Position numbers and translations under genes: made by a program. Under the pieces are notes generated by a model. The model searched no databases and was not told the DNA's origin. It was given only the letters and a program-made list of their open reading frames with translations. This document shows, one piece after another, positions 7,466-10,412 of a stretch of 10,412 nt of DNA; positions within the stretch are counted from its first letter, which is position 1, and every line of letters starts with the position of its first letter. The DNA lies in NCBI GenBank assembly GCA_034696485.1, contig JAQIWT010001539.1, forward strand, positions 1 to 10,412, in the 5' to 3' direction. The stretch is from Isohypsibius dastychi (taxonomy: Eukaryota; Tardigrada; Eutardigrada; Parachela; Isohypsibiidae).

Positions 7466-7760
7466 TTATTTGCTTGATATGGGGCGCCAAGAATGCCAAT
7501 GTGTGTATACAATTATGAAACAGATTTGTTTAAAAGCATGGTCATTCATCTGCCTCTCTCATCGTATCATCATCGTCATTATTCTCATTTATTTTGCAAT
7601 CAAACTATTTACAAAAGGAGAGAGGAGAAACTTATCCGAGATCAGAATTCATACCCACGAATATACTATCGTATAATATCAGAAATGTACGACTGGATAT
7701 TACTATTGAACTTATTACTTAGTTATTTAGATTAAAAAGAGATCATTATCAAGGGTCACT

Positions 7761-7817
7761 ATGGGAAGGCGCACCCAGAAGACAACTCGAAGTGGAATAA
7801 TGGACGAAGAAGGCTGA
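7761..7817 (+). other. Short upstream ORF (18 codons) in the repeat-protein leader
   Basis: An ATG at 7761 opens MGRRTQKTTRSGIMDEEG and stops at 7815-7817, with a second in-frame ATG at 7800. If transcription begins upstream, ribosomes would meet this before the main ORF, and it could lower its translation. There is no evidence of where the transcript starts, so the role is speculative. Confidence 0.25.
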
Positions 7818-7821
7818 ACTC

Positions 7822-8145
7822 ATGTTTGTTAGAAGGGTTCACAAGTTCTCTGACGAAAACGGAAGCTTTCACCGCATACAGAGAGAATCGAAGAGGAGAA
7901 GCGAGCGGCAGAGGATCAGAGGGAGGGGCGAGCGCGCGCGTGTGAAGGGGGGAAGAAAGCAGGGGGAAAGCAGCCAGGCCGTGGCATGGCAACAAGGGGG
8001 GCCGAGGGGAGTCGGTCGGGGAGAGCGTCGCTGGATAGCTTACGCACGTCAAGCCCTTCACGCAGTCGAGCAAGCGGAGGCGAACAGGGGGGAAAAAAGG
8101 GCGACAAAATGGAGTACCACATCAACGTTAACGGAGCCAAACTAG
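7822..8145 (+). other. Upstream ATG frame overlapping the repeat-protein start
   Basis: The ATG at 7822 is out of frame with the main gene and runs 107 codons, past both candidate main starts (7986 and 8109). Its product is Arg/Gly/Glu-rich because it translates a purine-rich leader, and it is not a credible protein. If this ATG is in the mRNA it would strongly repress the main ORF, so the transcript more likely begins after 7824 or is spliced here. Confidence 0.25.
7869..8023 (+). promoter_or_regulatory. Purine-rich, G-run leader around the repeat-protein start
   Basis: From about 7869 the plus strand becomes purine-dominated, then carries several G runs: GGGAGGGG (7921-7928), G6 (7947-7952), G5 (7961-7965), G6 (7995-8000), G4 (8005-8008) and G4 (8017-8020). 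Between them is an alternating GCGCGCGCGTGTG tract (7932-7944). Some loops are longer than the classical G-quadruplex rule allows, so a quadruplex is possible rather than predicted. The tract overlaps the first ATG and may matter for transcription or translation start. Confidence 0.4.
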
Positions 8146-9902
8146 TGCTACACGAGAACGGCTCGACCGCAGAGGAACTCAGTGACTTACTCACGGCACG
8201 GTTCGGAAAAGCGGAAGCAAAGAACTCACAAGCAGTTGCTCTTGAGGACTCGGCCACTGCGCTTGTCTTCCCGCTGAATGTCGTCGCAACCCGACCTGAC
8301 TTCGTCGCCAGCTCGGAAAACCTCTTAGTCCTCTTCTCCTGGACGCCACAGACGATCATTCTGCAGGAGCTGCGGAAGAAAGGTATGCTGAGCGAGCAGG
8401 AAGTGCGAACTCTTACGCCACTGTGTGAGGACCCCTACGTGACGGCGGCATTCGAGGTTTTCCGGGAGGAGGGTGACGAGGCCGACCTTGTGGATACTCT
8501 TCAACGCATCGTGGCAATCAGACTCAGCCGGGGAGCCCAGCAGAAATCACCATCATCTTACGCCCCTGAGGATCCGGCCTCATCTCAAAGCTCGTCAGCT
8601 CCGCAGAGACCCACGGGTGACGAGCTTTTGCAACAACTGACTGCCGCGCTGAAACTTGACAAGTTCCCCTCCAGGGAGATCGGCGAATTGTGTGGCAAGC
8701 TACAGTCCGAGGAAAAGATTACCGGCGATGAAGCCGTGGTCCTAGATCAGCTTGTGAGGAAAGAGCTGCCTCATTTGCAGGCAGCGTATGAGATCTTTCT
8801 GGAGGAGCGAAACGAGACGGATCTAATCAAATCGCTCAAGAGAGTGGCGAAGCACTTTGGAATTGAGCGCGTTGTGCGCGGTCAGCCTTATGCAAATGCC
8901 GTGTTGTCTGCATTTGCGAGGGGCGATCCAATGGTATCCGGAGCGTGGGACGTTTATGTTGATGAACATAATGAAGACGATTTCAGAGACACTTTGCACC
9001 GATGCTACGCGCGTCTCAAAGGGAGGACTCCTCAGATGCAGCCGACGGAGTCGGCAGAGCAGGATCGGCGACTCGATGCGCTTTATTCGACCAAGCCATC
9101 AGAGGAGAAGAATTCTCTCAGAAAACTAATTTTGTGGCTACACCAGGTTGCTCGTATCACGTCGGAAGACGGACAAGCCTTGATGGCCGCAGTGGACGCG
9201 GGCGAACCATCGGCAGAGGAGGCCATGCATAGGTTTCTCACATCGAAGCGCACAGACGAGGACAGCGAAGATCTCGTGCAGGCTGTAATGGCATTGCTAA
9301 GAGAAATTAGGAATCGTGATGATGTGCAGGAGAAGGGAATGACGGAGGAGTCAGAAGCTGCAGATCAGCGTGGATTAGAGGAGCTGTATGGCGAAAATCC
9401 AGAGCAGGATGAAGTTTTGCGAGAGAGTATGATGCTCTTCCTTGATGACATGTGCGAAAACAAGCAGCTGCTAAACCAAGAGGATGCTGAAAAGCTCAAG
9501 GTGCTGGTGGATGCCGGAGACGCAAGACTCCTGGCCGCTTTCGACCTCTTCAACGAGGAAAGGGACTTAGACGACCTTGTCGATACTCTGCAGAGACTCG
9601 CAGATCGAGTTGTTTTGGTCAGTCAGGAAGAGCGAGATGAAGAAGAGGGTGAAGCTGATGACGATGCGGATGAGGATGATATCGAGGACGACAACGAAGA
9701 CGATGGGGAGGAGTATGATCTTGAGAGCCTCTTTGATATCATCGTCCAAATGGACCTTCCAACGGATGAATTGGAGATTGTGCGAGATGCAATGGAGATG
9801 AGACACCCTGCATTGGAGGCAGCTATTGACAACTTTGCCCGGACCAACGATCGAGACGCGTTCAAGGCCGAGCTAGAACGATTCTGCCGGTCACAAATGT
9901 GA
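7986..9902 (+). CDS. Six-copy helical repeat protein with alpha/beta N-terminal region (638 aa)
   Basis: I cannot give this protein a named family. Residues 1-41 are Ser/Arg/Gly-rich. The ordered part starts at M42 (ATG at 8109, A at -3, G at +4), so the real start may be 8109 (597 aa); 7986 is the first ATG and also has a good context. Residues 42-75 (EYHINVNGAKLVLHENGS, then a helix ending in ARFG) look like the beta-beta-alpha start of a ubiquitin- or PB1-like fold; a FPLNVV strand follows at 95-100. After that come six modules, each with a core like GD-x-x-AAF-x-x-F-x-x-E-x-x-x-DL-x-DTL-x-R, at about 141-178, 252-290, 305-343, 398-440, 503-541 and 598-636. An acidic linker (548-580) precedes the last. 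No signal peptide, membrane segment or catalytic motif is visible. It looks like a soluble intracellular scaffold or adaptor, by inference only. Confidence 0.85.
   Translation: MATRGAEGSRSGRASLDSLRTSSPSRSRASGGEQGGKKGDKMEYHINVNGAKLVLHENGSTAEELSDLLTARFGKAEAKNSQAVALEDSATALVFPLNVVATRPDFVASSENLLVLFSWTPQTIILQELRKKGMLSEQEVRTLTPLCEDPYVTAAFEVFREEGDEADLVDTLQRIVAIRLSRGAQQKSPSSYAPEDPASSQSSSAPQRPTGDELLQQLTAALKLDKFPSREIGELCGKLQSEEKITGDEAVVLDQLVRKELPHLQAAYEIFLEERNETDLIKSLKRVAKHFGIERVVRGQPYANAVLSAFARGDPMVSGAWDVYVDEHNEDDFRDTLHRCYARLKGRTPQMQPTESAEQDRRLDALYSTKPSEEKNSLRKLILWLHQVARITSEDGQALMAAVDAGEPSAEEAMHRFLTSKRTDEDSEDLVQAVMALLREIRNRDDVQEKGMTEESEAADQRGLEELYGENPEQDEVLRESMMLFLDDMCENKQLLNQEDAEKLKVLVDAGDARLLAAFDLFNEERDLDDLVDTLQRLADRVVLVSQEERDEEEGEADDDADEDDIEDDNEDDGEEYDLESLFDIIVQMDLPTDELEIVRDAMEMRHPALEAAIDNFARTNDRDAFKAELERFCRSQM
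8406..9893 (+). repeat. Six degenerate protein-level repeats
   Basis: Unit positions: 8406-8519, 8739-8855, 8898-9014, 9177-9305, 9492-9608 and 9777-9893. Units 1 and 5 share DLVDTLQR (8484-8507 and 9573-9596), but their codons differ at several synonymous sites, so the duplications are old and the repeat shows in protein, not as DNA tandem copies. Units 4 and 5 each extend upstream to a helix opening L-x-x-LY-x-x-x-P (residues 363 and 464), giving a full period near 100 aa. Unit 3 follows unit 2 closely and lacks most of that upstream helix. Unit 4 is the most diverged. Confidence 0.75.
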
Positions 9903-10125
9903 TTGCGATCCTTAGACGGACCTCCTATATATATTGTTGTACACCCTCCTACCATTCGAGCTTGTGTTAATGATATTCAATAGCTTGTGAGCTTGTCAGA
10001 CGTCACTGTCATTGATATCACCTGTAGAGCGGTATCACTTGATTATCTTTGACGAGTACCTTGTTCGATTACAGAACGTTGAGCATTGTCATTGAACACA
10101 TAAGCAATGCGAAATGATTCGATTG
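9903..10125. other. Convergent 3' spacer, 223 bases
   Basis: Stop-to-stop gap between the repeat-protein gene (plus) and the partial membrane protein (minus). A TATATATA-like patch lies at 9926-9935. There is no AATAAA and no tRNA: the TTCGATT at 10064-10070 has no T-stem around it. Confidence 0.5.
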
Positions 10126-10412
10126 CTACGATATGCTACTTTGAAGAGTGTCCTGCATGAACTTCTTGGATGACTTTTGCGAGGTTAACATTTCGCTATG
10201 TGGCTCGTCTTCAACCACATCCCGTTTGCGAAGAAAGTCAAGAGCGAGGAGAACAGCCGTGTTATTGAAGATTAGTGCGATGCTAAGCACGATATATTGA
10301 TAGGCAAAGACGTAGGGTATCAGCATTGTCCAGAAAATTATGAGGAGGACGACTAGCTTCAGTCGCATTTTTTTAAAAGTTTCCTCCAGAAAGGCCATTA
10401 GCTTGGTAATCC
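10126..10412 (-). CDS. Multi-pass membrane protein, C-terminal end only (cut by window edge)
   Basis: The minus-strand frame stops with TAG at 10128-10126 and is open through the window end. An ATG at 10398 exists, but the frame continues upstream of it without a stop (I-T-K-L before the Met), so I treat this as the 3' end of a longer gene. Numbered from that Met, two hydrophobic helices are seen, about 13-32 (LKLVVLLIIFWTMLIPYVF) and 34-56 (QYIVLSIALIFNNTAVLLAL), followed by FLRKRD and a polar tail of about 30 residues. A closely spaced last helix pair ending in FLRKR on the cytosolic side is common in seven-helix membrane proteins (for example TOM1/THH1- or GOST-like), but this is too little to name a family. 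Confidence 0.6.
   Translation of the reverse strand, partial: ITKLMAFLEETFKKMRLKLVVLLIIFWTMLIPYVFAYQYIVLSIALIFNNTAVLLALDFLRKRDVVEDEPHSEMLTSQKSSKKFMQDTLQSSIS

Larger units (their letters stand above)
7188..7985. other. Divergent intergenic region between PHD and repeat-protein genes
   Basis: These 798 bases lie between two divergent starts. The first ~275 may contain an upstream PHD-gene exon. The middle (about 7500-7740) is AT-rich with T-rich and A-rich runs and is the likeliest promoter core. The last part (about 7860-7985) is a purine-rich leader. No RNA gene is visible. Confidence 0.5.

Noticed and set aside
7916-8359. 147-codon minus-strand frame opposite the repeat-protein start
   Set aside because: It is a composition shadow of a purine-rich leader (Pro/Ser/Arg-rich product) and conflicts with the well-supported plus-strand protein.
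8406-9893. The six repeats as EF-hands because they are rich in Asp/Glu
   Set aside because: No unit has the DxDxDG loop spacing of an EF-hand; the acidic residues sit inside a predicted helix (DL.DTL.R).
9623-9955. Ser-rich minus-strand frame opposite the acidic linker
   Set aside because: GA-rich codons for Asp/Glu read as Ser/Phe/Leu on the other strand; it is a shadow.
10060-10075. GTTCGATT as a tRNA T-loop
   Set aside because: The five bases on each side do not pair, and there is no upstream A box at a suitable distance.

Overview
The window looks like nuclear DNA of a compact, intron-poor eukaryote, except for its first ~100 bases. Reasons: long intron-free reading frames with ATG starts, no operon-like spacing, a PHD finger, a TOG/HEAT-like microtubule-type domain, a plant/protist-style MCTP membrane hairpin, acidic low-complexity linkers, and UTR-sized spacers. 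I lean towards a stramenopile, possibly an oomycete. That lean rests on overall flavour and on the MCTP-like C-terminus, and it is not proven by the sequence.

Layout. (1) Bases 1-81, minus: the first 27 codons of a DJ-1/PfpI protein with a bacterial-looking Shine-Dalgarno, cut by the window edge. (2) 144-842, plus: a 232-aa protein resembling only the C-terminal end of an MCTP/C2 membrane protein. (3) 1228-4188, minus: a 986-aa protein with a TOG/HEAT-like domain, two membrane segments, a strongly acidic loop between them and a basic tail. (4) 5262-6371, plus: a 369-aa protein I do not recognise. (5) 6537-7187, minus: a PHD-finger protein that may have an unrecognised upstream exon. (6) 7986-9902, plus: a 638-aa protein built from six copies of a helical module behind a small alpha/beta-looking N-terminal region. 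(7) 10126-window end, minus: the last two membrane helices of a multi-pass protein.

The strands alternate strictly (-,+,-,+,-,+,-), so every spacer is either a shared divergent promoter (82-143, 4189-5261, 7188-7985) or a shared convergent 3' region (843-1227, 6372-6536, 9903-10125). Nothing indicates that the genes form one pathway. I see no tRNA, rRNA, transposon, CRISPR array or virus-like gene.

Most worth a second look: the bacterial-to-eukaryotic junction near base 100, the apparently membrane-anchored TOG-like protein, and the six-copy repeat protein.
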